NCBI GenBank assembly: GCA_021159885.1 | Contig: JAGHDO010000067.1 | Location: 1 to 59,254, forward strand | Direction of reading: 5' to 3' | Length of the DNA: 59,254 nt | Origin: Synergistota bacterium | Lineage (GTDB): Bacteria > Synergistota > GBS-1 | Shown: piece by piece, positions 1 to 8,215 of the stretch | Layout of the letters: the number at the start of each line of letters is the position of its first letter | Position numbering within the stretch: position 1 is the first letter of the stretch | Notes under the pieces: model-generated | Seen by the model: only the letters and a program-made list of their open reading frames with translations | Database searches by the model: none | Told to the model about the DNA's origin: nothing | Made by a program: the position numbers and the translations under genes

Positions 1-685
1 CTTTGGGAATATCAGCCTTAACGATCTCCTTAAATTTCCTCTCAGATAACCCTGGAAACTCAGGAGCATAGACAATTTTGCCATTATCGGCATCCACAAG
101 TATAAACCTGCCCTTTCCGAAAACACGTGGACCAATATACCTGTCATAGCTTAAGATCATGATAACCGCTCCGATAAATCTGCTTCCACTTCTAACCGGA
201 TAGGCAAGAGATAAACCAAGCTCCCCCTCAAAAAGCCTTATTGAGCCAGAGATAACCACATTTTTTGCCCTCTTAACTCTGAGAAAGTAATTCCAGCTGG
301 TCTTGTTTCTTCCGTAAAAAAAACCATAAGGAGTATGCTCAGGAGGATACCCCTCTATGATATGGCCTTCAGAATCAACCCATTCTACCGCGAGAAAGCA
401 ATTTCCCCCGCTTTCAGTGTAAAAGCGCCTAAAGAGAGCTCTAATAGTGAAGAGGTTAGGCCATCTTTCAATTGAAGAAGCAATAACCTTCAGCTTCTCT
501 ACCCTCCTATGAAGGATAGATCTAAACATACGGCTCGCAAGCTCTACCTTAGGACGATTCTCACGAGATATAAACTCTATCGCATTTGAGAGGCTCTCCC
601 GATATACAAATAAGGAAATGAGGGCAACGCCAATAAGACCAAGCACTATGAGAGCACGAAAGATGGCTTTAGCTTTCAAGCTCAC
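1..685 (-). CDS. membrane sensor protein, N-terminal part (cut at window edge)
   Basis: The reading frame is open from a GTG at 685 down to the window edge, giving 228 codons. A ribosome-binding site (AAAGGGGG) lies a few bases upstream. The protein starts with a short basic segment and one membrane span (about residues 9-27). A region of about 200 residues follows that looks extracytoplasmic, with alternating strand-like segments such as GNCFLAVEWVDSEG and a late RFILVDADNGKIVYAPE. This pattern resembles the double-Cache ligand-sensing domains of chemoreceptors, histidine kinases and diguanylate cyclases. The signalling output domain is missing because the gene is truncated, so its class is unknown. 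It is divergent from the exported-protein gene at 771. The existence of the gene is well supported; the Cache assignment is inferred from pattern only. Confidence 0.7.
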   Translation of the reverse strand, partial: MSLKAKAIFRALIVLGLIGVALISLFVYRESLSNAIEFISRENRPKVELASRMFRSILHRRVEKLKVIASSIERWPNLFTIRALFRRFYTESGGNCFLAVEWVDSEGHIIEGYPPEHTPYGFFYGRNKTSWNYFLRVKRAKNVVISGSIRLFEGELGLSLAYPVRSGSRFIGAVIMILSYDRYIGPRVFGKGRFILVDADNGKIVYAPEFPGLSERKFKEIVKADIPK

Positions 686-701
686 CCGTCCCCCTTTAAG
701 A

Positions 702-733
702 AACATTATACCATTTAGCTATGATATAATGAA
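702..733. promoter_or_regulatory. divergent pair of extended -10 promoters
   Basis: Plus strand: TGATATAAT, with TATAAT at 725-730, about 40 bases before the gene at 771. Minus strand: TGGTATAAT, with the -10 at 710-705, ahead of the sensor gene starting at 685. Both have the TGn extension, and neither has a good -35 box. Seen directly; activity is inferred. Confidence 0.45.
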
Positions 734-770
734 GGGAAAGAAGCATAAATAAAGGAGGTATTAAAGCGCG

Positions 771-1763
771 ATGAAAGGCTTGAAATTATTGGCTTTGGCG
801 GTTTCTCTAAGCTTCATTCTTGCGCCCATTATATCCTTTGCGTCCCCCTTAAGCTCGTTTAAAATGCCCTTGCCATCTTTCGTTAAGCCCGGTTTAAAGC
901 TATACTATAATGCTGCAAGATCAACACACACGCTTTTAAAAAACACGGGAACCACATGCATGACAAGGCTTTATATATTAGATGTATTAAACCCATATCA
1001 AGCAGTAGCCACTTTAACGCTTTACTCTCCAAACCATACCTCGCCTCCCATAGTCGAAACCATGCTTCTCGGCGGAGCTTGCGACTTTTGGATAAACCCA
1101 GCCTATGTCAAGAATCTAAACAGACCCGATTTGGGAATAAAGATCCGACCCGGAATAATAACCATAGATCAACCAGATCATGGCTACAGCCTAAAAGCTG
1201 TTTACGACTCATCGAGTGGCCTTATAAAGAGCTTTACAGAAAAGATGAGAGAGGCAAATTCAGCAAGTCAAAATATCATGATATACTTCAATTATGCTTG
1301 GGGAAAAACCCCTGCGTGGGTTTACTATCCGCCTCCAGGATGGATACAACCTGGCAGGAGCCTAACTTATGCGATAACCTTTGGAGTCATGGGAACTCCG
1401 ATGCCCGGTGGATCAATGACGGTAAGGATAGATTCCGTTCAAGGAAAGCTCATCCGCGCAACGATCATAGATCAAAATAATCCAATGGGACGCAAAGTTT
1501 TATACTATGTAAGCGGATACTGGCACAATCCTCAACTTCTAAGAACGCTCCAGACGGGAATGATCCTTGATGAGGATAGAATCCTTAGTCTCAGAGAGTA
1601 CGTCGCATATAGAGATCAAACCAAGGTAGTAATAACGCTTCAAGGAGGCGGAATAACCTGGGCTAAAGGAACATACGCGCTGGATAGTGGAGCCATGATA
1701 AGTGGAGAAATGAACCTGATTGCGGGAGGAAGCATGTATCTTACCTTGAGGGGGTTTAGATAG
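771..1763 (+). CDS. exported protein of unknown function
   Basis: I do not recognise this 330-residue protein. It starts with a typical signal peptide: basic MKGLK, a hydrophobic core, and a probable cut after about residue 25 (ISFAS). The start is fixed by AAAGGAGGT at 751-759. The mature part is rich in Gly, Pro, Tyr and Thr. It contains a Trp/Tyr/Pro-rich patch (WVYYPPPGW, about residues 183-191) and a beta-rich C-terminus ending in a Gly-rich repeat-like segment. There are two cysteines in the mature part and no further membrane span. It probably acts in the periplasm or at the cell surface. It lies only 3 bases ahead of guaA and is likely co-transcribed with it, but that pairing does not suggest a role. 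Confidence 0.8.
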   Translation: MKGLKLLALAVSLSFILAPIISFASPLSSFKMPLPSFVKPGLKLYYNAARSTHTLLKNTGTTCMTRLYILDVLNPYQAVATLTLYSPNHTSPPIVETMLLGGACDFWINPAYVKNLNRPDLGIKIRPGIITIDQPDHGYSLKAVYDSSSGLIKSFTEKMREANSASQNIMIYFNYAWGKTPAWVYYPPPGWIQPGRSLTYAITFGVMGTPMPGGSMTVRIDSVQGKLIRATIIDQNNPMGRKVLYYVSGYWHNPQLLRTLQTGMILDEDRILSLREYVAYRDQTKVVITLQGGGITWAKGTYALDSGAMISGEMNLIAGGSMYLTLRGFR

Positions 1764-1766
1764 AAG

Positions 1767-3290
1767 ATGATATTGATCCTGGATTTCGGGTCTCAATATA
1801 CGAAGCTCATAGCGAGAAGAATAAGAGAGCTGGGCGTATACTCAGAGATTCTACCTTGGGATAAGAAAGCGGATGAGATCCTTTTAAAGAAGCCCAAGGG
1901 ATTAATTCTCTCTGGTGGGCCAGCAAGCGTCTTAGCACCAAATCCACCTACACCAGATCTGAGAATTTTAAGAAGCGGTATCCCGCTACTTGGCATCTGC
2001 TATGGAATGCAGATCATCGCTAAGATGCTTGGAGGTAAGCTGGAATCTCAAAAAGAGAGAGAGTATGGGAGAACCAAGATAAAGATAAGGGGAAATTCCC
2101 CTCTATTTGATGGAGTTCCTGAAGAGAGCTTCGTTTGGATGAGTCATGGAGACAGCGTAATCTCTCCACCCCCTGGATTCGAGATAATAGCCTCCGGTGA
2201 GGGGGTAAAAATAGCTGCTATGGAAGATCGAAAGCGAAAGATCTACTGTCTTCAATTTCACCCCGAAGTAATACACACGGATCATGGAAAAAGGATTCTC
2301 GACAATTTCATAACCAAGGTGTGTGAAGCTGAGAAAAACTGGAATATGGAAAACTTCCTCAAGAGAATGATCCCGGAGATGGCCCAGAAGGTAGGGGAGG
2401 AAAAGGTTCTATGCGCACTAAGTGGCGGAGTAGACTCTACCGTTGCAGCTACCCTTGTAAAGAAAGCCATAGGAGATAGGCTCATAGCCGTTTTCGTTAA
2501 CAATGGGCTCTTAAGAGAGAAAGAAGCAGAAGAAGTTAGAAATTTCTTCGAAAGCAGAGGTTTCAATTTAATATATGTTGATGCAAGCGATAGATTCTTA
2601 AAAAGGCTCAAAGGAATTACAGACCCCGAGGAAAAGAGAAAAATTATAGGCCATGAGTTTATAAGCGTTTTTGAAGAAACAGCGTCTAAACTCGGAAATG
2701 TAAGGTACCTGCTTCAGGGAACGCTGTATCCCGATGTAATAGAAAGCGGAAGCGGAGGCAAAGGAGCCGCGAGAATAAAAAGCCATCATAACGTTGGAGG
2801 ATTGCCAGAGAAGCTCCGCTTTGGGCTTTTAGAACCGCTAAGAGAGCTTTTTAAGGACGAGGTTAGAAACCTCGGAAGAGCCCTTGGTATACCCGAAAAA
2901 GTTATAAAAAGGCATCCTTTCCCAGGTCCGGGCCTTGCAGTTCGAATTCTTGGAGAGATAACTGAGGAAAAGCTTAGAATACTGAGAAAAGCAGACAGAA
3001 TCGTCCAGGAGGAGTTTATTACAAGCGGATGGTATGACAAGGTATGGCAAGCTTTCGCAGTACTCCTACCTATTAGAAGCGTTGGAGTCATGGGAGATGA
3101 AAGAAGCTACGGATACACCATAGCAATAAGAGTGGTAGAAAGCGAAGATGGCATGACAGCAGACTGGGTTAAGCTACCCCATAATCTCCTTGAAAGAATA
3201 TCAAATAGAATAACGCGCGAAGTAAGGGAAATAACGCGGGTGGTATACGATATAACATCTAAGCCCCCGGCTACAATAGAATGGGAATAA
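1767..3290 (+). CDS. guaA: GMP synthase (glutamine-hydrolysing)
   Basis: Converts XMP to GMP using ATP and glutamine, the last step of GMP synthesis, in the cytoplasm. The 507 residues match the usual one-chain form. The N-terminal class I glutamine amidotransferase has the nucleophile Cys78 in GICYGMQ and the His165/Glu167 pair in QFHPEV. The ATP pyrophosphatase domain carries the P-loop SGGVDS at 219-224. The C-terminal dimerisation domain ends in the family-typical IEWE. All catalytic residues are present. The gene sits 3 bases after the exported unknown gene and 13 bases before the M20 hydrolase, so the plus-strand genes 771-6560 look like one operon. Confidence 0.98.
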   Translation: MILILDFGSQYTKLIARRIRELGVYSEILPWDKKADEILLKKPKGLILSGGPASVLAPNPPTPDLRILRSGIPLLGICYGMQIIAKMLGGKLESQKEREYGRTKIKIRGNSPLFDGVPEESFVWMSHGDSVISPPPGFEIIASGEGVKIAAMEDRKRKIYCLQFHPEVIHTDHGKRILDNFITKVCEAEKNWNMENFLKRMIPEMAQKVGEEKVLCALSGGVDSTVAATLVKKAIGDRLIAVFVNNGLLREKEAEEVRNFFESRGFNLIYVDASDRFLKRLKGITDPEEKRKIIGHEFISVFEETASKLGNVRYLLQGTLYPDVIESGSGGKGAARIKSHHNVGGLPEKLRFGLLEPLRELFKDEVRNLGRALGIPEKVIKRHPFPGPGLAVRILGEITEEKLRILRKADRIVQEEFITSGWYDKVWQAFAVLLPIRSVGVMGDERSYGYTIAIRVVESEDGMTADWVKLPHNLLERISNRITREVREITRVVYDITSKPPATIEWE

Positions 3291-3303
3291 AAGAGGTGAT
3301 TTT

Positions 3304-4485
3304 ATGTTAACACCTGAGGAAGCGAGAAAGATAGCTCTATCAATAAGAAATGAGATAATCTCCCTCCGTAGGGAATTTCATGCTTATCCTGAGCTTGGCT
3401 TCGAGGAATTTAGGACATCTTCCAGAATAGCTGAGCTCCTCGAAAGTTGGGGATATGAGGTCGAAGCGGGAATTGCAAAAACAGGAGTTATAGGCAGAAT
3501 AAGGGGAGAAAAAGACGGCCCAACAAGAGCCTTAAGAGCCGATATGGACGCTCTGCCAATAAAGGAGGAAACAGACTTAGAATTTAAATCGAAGATCGAC
3601 GAAGTAATGCACGCATGCGGACATGATGCTCACATGGCTATGCTCCTTGGAGCGGGAAAGATACTCTCACTCCTTAAGGACAGGATCTGTGGAGAAATCA
3701 TCCTCCTTTTCCAACCTGCGGAGGAGGGAAAAGCAGGTGCGAAAAGAATGCTTGAAGAAGGATTACTTAAGAAATACAAGATAGACTTCTTGTTCGGACA
3801 TCATATTTGGCCTGTGTTTCTCCCCTATGGGGTCTTCGCGACGAGAAAGGAAGCCATAACATCCATAAGCGATAGATTCACACTTAGAATACGTGGGAAG
3901 GGTGGACATGCTGCAAATCCGGACGATGCAATAGATCCAATACCCATTCTCGGCGAGGTCATATCAGCAATTCATCACATAGTATCAAGAAGCGTAAGTC
4001 CTCAAGTAAGCGCAGTGATAACCATAGGAAAGGTAATAGCAGGAACCGCTGAAAACATCATTCCTAAAAGTGCAGAGCTTCATGGAACGGTGAGAGCTAC
4101 TGACGAGAAGACGAGAGACCTCATCGTCGAGAGACTGCGAGCAATTGCAGAAGGCATTCCACGGGCTTATGGTGGTAGTGGAGAACTGATATATAAAAAG
4201 CTATACCCTATAACTTACAATCACCCAAGGCTCACCGAGGAAGTCATTAACATCGCAAGGGAGTTCTGGGGTAATAAAAGAACGATAGAGCTTAAGCACC
4301 CCTCCATGGGAGGAGAGGATTTCAGCTTCTTCACAAAAGTTATTCCCTCGTGCTTCAGCTTTATCGGCGTTGGAGGCAAAGTAGGATTGCATAGTCCAAA
4401 CTTTGTCCTAAACGAGGAAATACTCCCAGAGGGATCGGCGTGGGAGGCATATCTCGCCTTAAGGAGCAAAGATATAAAGCTATGA
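3304..4485 (+). CDS. M20 family metal-dependent amidohydrolase
   Basis: This 393-residue enzyme belongs to the M20D amidohydrolases (hippurate hydrolase, IAA-amino-acid hydrolase, N-acetyl-diaminopimelate deacetylase, thermophilic carboxypeptidase). Visible motifs are RADMDALPI (78-86), the metal-binding Cys/His cluster ACGHDAH (104-110), FQPAEEG with the catalytic Glu, HIWP, the dimerisation-domain motif GGHAANPDDAID, and SMGGEDF near the end. It likely cleaves an N-acyl or peptide bond with two metal ions in the cytoplasm. The substrate cannot be read from sequence. The start is supported by AGAGGTGAT six bases upstream. The stop overlaps the start of rnr (ATGA). Confidence 0.9.
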   Translation: MLTPEEARKIALSIRNEIISLRREFHAYPELGFEEFRTSSRIAELLESWGYEVEAGIAKTGVIGRIRGEKDGPTRALRADMDALPIKEETDLEFKSKIDEVMHACGHDAHMAMLLGAGKILSLLKDRICGEIILLFQPAEEGKAGAKRMLEEGLLKKYKIDFLFGHHIWPVFLPYGVFATRKEAITSISDRFTLRIRGKGGHAANPDDAIDPIPILGEVISAIHHIVSRSVSPQVSAVITIGKVIAGTAENIIPKSAELHGTVRATDEKTRDLIVERLRAIAEGIPRAYGGSGELIYKKLYPITYNHPRLTEEVINIAREFWGNKRTIELKHPSMGGEDFSFFTKVIPSCFSFIGVGGKVGLHSPNFVLNEEILPEGSAWEAYLALRSKDIKL

Positions 4486-6560
4486 AGAGAAGAATTCTAA
4501 AAGCACTTTCAAGAGCCTCTAAACCTATGAAAATGGAGGACCTTCTCGAAGGGGGCGAAAGTCTTAAAAAGCTTAAAGAAAGCTTAAGGGAGCTCGAGAG
4601 AGAAGGAAAAATCTACATAGACCCGAGGGGAAGAGTAATGCTCGCATCGAGAGCCAAGCTCGTTCCCGGGCGGATAAAGATACATCCTCGTGGTTTTGCG
4701 TTTTTAAAAACAGATATGGGAGAGGAAATTTTCATCCCTCCTGATGCTATAAACGGAGCAATGAGTGGAGACAGGGTCTTTATAAAAACCAAAAAGAGAA
4801 AGGGTAGAGGAACCTACGGAGAGGTAATCAAGGTTATAGAAAGAGCGCGAAACAGAGTAATAGGAAGGTTAGAGCTTTATTCAGCGTTTGCCCTTCTCAT
4901 TCCAGATGACCCTTCCTTAAAAGATCCCATATTGATTCCTAAGAAAAATCTCACAAAAGATGTGAAAAATGGATATAAAGCTCTCGTTGAGATAACTGCC
5001 TTCCCCCGAGGAGCGCAGGGAGCCATAGGTAGGATAATCCGCATTCTTGGAAAAGCAGGAGAAACAGAAACCGAAATTCTAAGTATCTTGCTATCCCACG
5101 GCGTTCCACTCGAGTTCCCAGAAGAGGTAGAAAGGGAAGCAGAATCCCTGCCTGAGAGTATACCCCCAAATGAAATCGAGAAAAGAAAGGACTTTAGAGA
5201 TAAAATTACCGTTACCATTGATGGCGAAGATGCAAGAGATTTTGACGACGCCGTTTCAATAGAAAAGGATGAAGAAGGCAACTACATACTGGGAGTTCAC
5301 ATAGCGGACGTTGGATACTATGTTAAGGAAGGAAGCAGGCTTGACAAGGAAGCGTTTAAGCGAGGGTGTAGCGTCTACATAACAGACAGGGTTATACCTA
5401 TGCTACCCTTCAGGCTCTCGAACAATCTCTGCAGTCTAATAGAGGGAAAGGACAGATTAAGCTTCAGCATAATCATAAAAATAGATCCAAATGGCAAAGT
5501 TCTAAACTATGAGTTATACAAAAGCATCATAAGATCCCGGGCACGGCTAACCTATGAAGGGGCTAATGCTTTCTTCGAAGGAGAAAGAAAGGAACCCTAC
5601 CTAAGCTTAGGGAAAGAGCTAAATTTAATGAGAGAGTTAGCCTTAATATTAAGAAGAAAAAGGCTCTCTAAAGGAGCTCTGGACTTTAATTTCAAGGAGA
5701 TTAAGGTAGTTCTCGGAGAGAAAAGCGAAGTCAAAGAGATAATAAGTTATGAAAGAGGTATAGCGGAAAAAATAATAGAGGAGTTCATGATACTCGCAAA
5801 TGAATGCGTGGCTGAATTCGCCTCTTATAGGCTACTTCCCTTTATATATAGAGTTCATGAGGAGCCAGATCCTGAAAAGATCAGAGAGCTATCCAGATTC
5901 GTTAAGCTTTTTGGGTATACGCTTAAAATAAGAGGAGAGATAAAGCCAAAGCATCTTCAAGCGCTGCTCGAGGAGGTCAAGGGAAAACCGGAAGAAAGAA
6001 TTATTTCAACGCTTCTTTTAAGATCACTTGCGAGAGCGAGATATGATGTGGAAAACCTTGGGCACTTTGGCTTAGCATCGCGTTGTTATACACACTTTAC
6101 ATCTCCTATAAGAAGATACCCCGATCTCGTCATTCACAGGATACTGGCCGAGTTCCTTGAGAGGGGATACCTCCATCCTCAGAGGCAATATCAGCTTTCA
6201 CTTTTCCTGCCAGAGGCGGCACTGAATTCTACTAAAAGAGAGCTCGAGGCAGATGAGATAGAAGAAGAGGAAAAGAAATTCAGAAAGTGTCTCTATATGA
6301 GAAAGAAGCTCGGAGAGATATTCGAGGGAGTTATAAGTGGTGTCATACCACAAGGGATATTCGTTGAGCTTGATAATGGAGTTGAAGGTTTCGTTCCGTT
6401 AGACCTGATGCCAAAGGACAGATATATAGTCTCCGAGGAAAACTTCATGATAATAGGGGCAAGTTCGAGAAGGATTTATAGAATGGGAGATCGCGTTAAA
6501 GTCCAGGTGGTCAGATCCGATCCCTTAGCGAGAAAGATCGACTTCCTCCTTATAGAATAG
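4482..6560 (+). CDS. rnr: ribonuclease R (3'-5' exoribonuclease)
   Basis: Degrades structured RNA from the 3' end. I chose the ATG at 4482 because it overlaps the preceding stop as ATGA; an in-frame ATG at 4440 would lie inside the M20 gene. The resulting 692 residues hold, in order: a winged-helix N-terminus, a cold-shock OB domain (HPRGFAFLKTDMGEEIFIP), the RNB catalytic domain with metal-binding acidic residues in DARDFDDAV (250-257), and a C-terminal S1 domain (EGVISGVIPQGIFVEL). Length and order match RNase R rather than RNase II. The last 36 bases overlap, tail to tail, the end of the HD-GYP gene on the other strand. Confidence 0.96.
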   Translation: MKRRILKALSRASKPMKMEDLLEGGESLKKLKESLRELEREGKIYIDPRGRVMLASRAKLVPGRIKIHPRGFAFLKTDMGEEIFIPPDAINGAMSGDRVFIKTKKRKGRGTYGEVIKVIERARNRVIGRLELYSAFALLIPDDPSLKDPILIPKKNLTKDVKNGYKALVEITAFPRGAQGAIGRIIRILGKAGETETEILSILLSHGVPLEFPEEVEREAESLPESIPPNEIEKRKDFRDKITVTIDGEDARDFDDAVSIEKDEEGNYILGVHIADVGYYVKEGSRLDKEAFKRGCSVYITDRVIPMLPFRLSNNLCSLIEGKDRLSFSIIIKIDPNGKVLNYELYKSIIRSRARLTYEGANAFFEGERKEPYLSLGKELNLMRELALILRRKRLSKGALDFNFKEIKVVLGEKSEVKEIISYERGIAEKIIEEFMILANECVAEFASYRLLPFIYRVHEEPDPEKIRELSRFVKLFGYTLKIRGEIKPKHLQALLEEVKGKPEERIISTLLLRSLARARYDVENLGHFGLASRCYTHFTSPIRRYPDLVIHRILAEFLERGYLHPQRQYQLSLFLPEAALNSTKRELEADEIEEEEKKFRKCLYMRKKLGEIFEGVISGVIPQGIFVELDNGVEGFVPLDLMPKDRYIVSEENFMIIGASSRRIYRMGDRVKVQVVRSDPLARKIDFLLIE

Positions 6561-7691
6561 ACTCTTGGACAGATCATCAAGAACCTCCTCAATAAAGAGC
6601 TCGGACTTAAGCAGATCTATTTCATATGGTTCGTCCACTTCCTTGCCATACTCATCATAAAGAATCTTAACCACAGGCCTAACGGGATAGAGACGATTAG
6701 GTTTAGAAACGACTCCTATTTTCCCATCGCTCAGTCTTACCAAGCTTCCCACAGGATATATCGAAAACCTGTTAACAAAGCTTCTTAAAACCGTAGGGTC
6801 GAAGTGAATGGGACCTTCGTGAAGAATTCTGCTTACCGCATCATAAGCAAGCATCTTTGGTTTGTAAGATCTCTCGGTTGTTAGCGCATCGAAGACATCT
6901 ACAACAGCGACTATCCTCGCCATGGGATGGATTTCCTCCCCCTTAAGCCCCCAAGGATATCCCCTCCCCGAAAACCATTCATGATGCTGACCTATTATAG
7001 CTAATACATCCTTCTCGCTCTCTCCAATGGAGAGAGCCATCTCGATACCATAAAGCGGATGTTTTCTTATTCTCTCGAGCTCCGCTGGGTCAAGCTTGCC
7101 TGGCTTATTTATGATTTCATTCGGGACCTTCATCTTACCTATATCGTGAAGAAGAGCTCCTCTTCCAAGGACCCTAAGCTCATCCGCATCATAACCAAAA
7201 TCCAATCCCAAGAATATGGCAAGCATCGAGACATTAACGGAGTGAACAAACGTGTAGTCATCATAGCGTCTAAGGGCATATAAACTCACCATAACATCCC
7301 TTTTCTCGATAACCTCATGAACCATTCTATCGACCGCTTCGTCTATTTCCTTTTTATCGACTTTTCCAGTGTCAGCTATACTCTTGATCACGCTCAAAGC
7401 CTGTCTTCTCGTTTCCTCGCTTATAACGGGAAATATCCGCGTTATCTTCTCTCTGATCTCATTAATAAAGGGCGCCTCCGCGCCCTCCTCTTTACCAATC
7501 GCCTCGACCATAATTTCGCTTACACCAAATTCCTGAAGCTTGAGCTTTAAAGCCTCACACTCCTCCCAGCTCGATACCTTCATCTTTGCAGGAACGAGAA
7601 AAACCCGAGTTCCTCCTCCCCCGAAGATGTCTTCCCCTATAACATCCCCCGGTAGGAGGTCAAAAATGCTCTTCCTTATGAGCTTACTCAA
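6525..7691 (-). CDS. HD-GYP domain protein (probable cyclic-di-GMP phosphodiesterase)
   Basis: The 388 residues comprise an N-terminal region of about 130 residues of the DUF3391 kind and an HD-GYP domain (about 140-310). Diagnostic motifs are LLHDIGKMKVP (the HD pair), QHHEWFSGRGYPWGL (second metal His pair and the GYP signature), and VVDVFDALTTERSYKP. Known HD-GYP proteins hydrolyse cyclic-di-GMP and lower its level. No membrane span or receiver domain is present, so the input is unclear. The start is a TTG at 7691, supported by AAGGTGAG seven bases upstream. It is the last gene after cheW (24 bases apart), the kinase/helicase fusion and the lipoprotein, and may be an output of that cassette. 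Its 3' end overlaps rnr. Confidence 0.9.
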   Translation of the reverse strand: MSKLIRKSIFDLLPGDVIGEDIFGGGGTRVFLVPAKMKVSSWEECEALKLKLQEFGVSEIMVEAIGKEEGAEAPFINEIREKITRIFPVISEETRRQALSVIKSIADTGKVDKKEIDEAVDRMVHEVIEKRDVMVSLYALRRYDDYTFVHSVNVSMLAIFLGLDFGYDADELRVLGRGALLHDIGKMKVPNEIINKPGKLDPAELERIRKHPLYGIEMALSIGESEKDVLAIIGQHHEWFSGRGYPWGLKGEEIHPMARIVAVVDVFDALTTERSYKPKMLAYDAVSRILHEGPIHFDPTVLRSFVNRFSIYPVGSLVRLSDGKIGVVSKPNRLYPVRPVVKILYDEYGKEVDEPYEIDLLKSELFIEEVLDDLSKSLFYKEEVDLSR

Positions 7692-7715
7692 AAAAGCTCA
7701 CCTTCTTTCCTATCC

Positions 7716-8177
7716 TTAAGAAACGCTAAGCTCCTTTATCTCCTCCTTTTCCTTCTCCGTTAATATCTTCTCGATATTCAATAGAATTATAAGCCTCTTA
7801 TCAAGCTTTCCAACCCCATCTATGTATTCAGACTCTATGCCAGCAACTATAGGAGGAGGCGGTTCAACCTTCTCCTTAGATATCCTTATTATCTCCGATA
7901 CATTATCAACAACGATTCCTATTATCTGTCCACTTATGTTCACCACGATAACTCTTTTCTCCTTTTCGGTTTCCTCCTTGCATTCCAGATTGAACCGCTT
8001 CTTAAGATCTATTATTGGAATTATCTGCCCCCTTAAATTAACTATTCCCTCAACGAACGGAGGCGCTTGCGGAATATGAGTTATCTCCTGAATTCTAACT
8101 ATCTCCTGCACCTTCGCTATGTCAACGCCGTATTCCTCCTTACCAAGCTTAAAAACAACAAGCTGAAGCTCCTCCAT
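7716..8177 (-). CDS. cheW: CheW-like coupling protein
   Basis: CheW links chemoreceptors to the CheA kinase through a two-lobed beta-barrel fold. The 153 residues span one complete CheW domain: QLVVFKLGKEEYGVDI, the family-typical IPQAPPFVEGIVNLRG, IIPIIDLKKRF, and GIVVDNVSEIIRI. I start at the ATG at 8177, which follows GGGAGGGGAG by about eight bases; an in-frame ATG at 8195 has no such site. No cheA, receptor or cheY gene is in the window, so this copy is an orphan. It lies 38 bases after the kinase/helicase gene and 24 bases before the HD-GYP gene. It may work with receptors encoded elsewhere or serve this cassette. Confidence 0.93.
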   Translation of the reverse strand: MEELQLVVFKLGKEEYGVDIAKVQEIVRIQEITHIPQAPPFVEGIVNLRGQIIPIIDLKKRFNLECKEETEKEKRVIVVNISGQIIGIVVDNVSEIIRISKEKVEPPPPIVAGIESEYIDGVGKLDKRLIILLNIEKILTEKEKEEIKELSVS

Positions 8178-8215
8178 AATCTTCTCCCCTCCCATCTTAA
8201 AGGCTTTCCACTCTA

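Noticed and set aside
956-1480. 174-codon open frame inside the exported-protein gene
   Set aside because: No ribosome site, odd composition and wholly inside a gene with a signal peptide; a frame shadow.
7017-7037. 9-bp inverted repeat with 3-base loop in the HD-GYP gene
   Set aside because: No U run, and made of simple CT/GA sequence that arises easily by chance in this purine-biased coding DNA.
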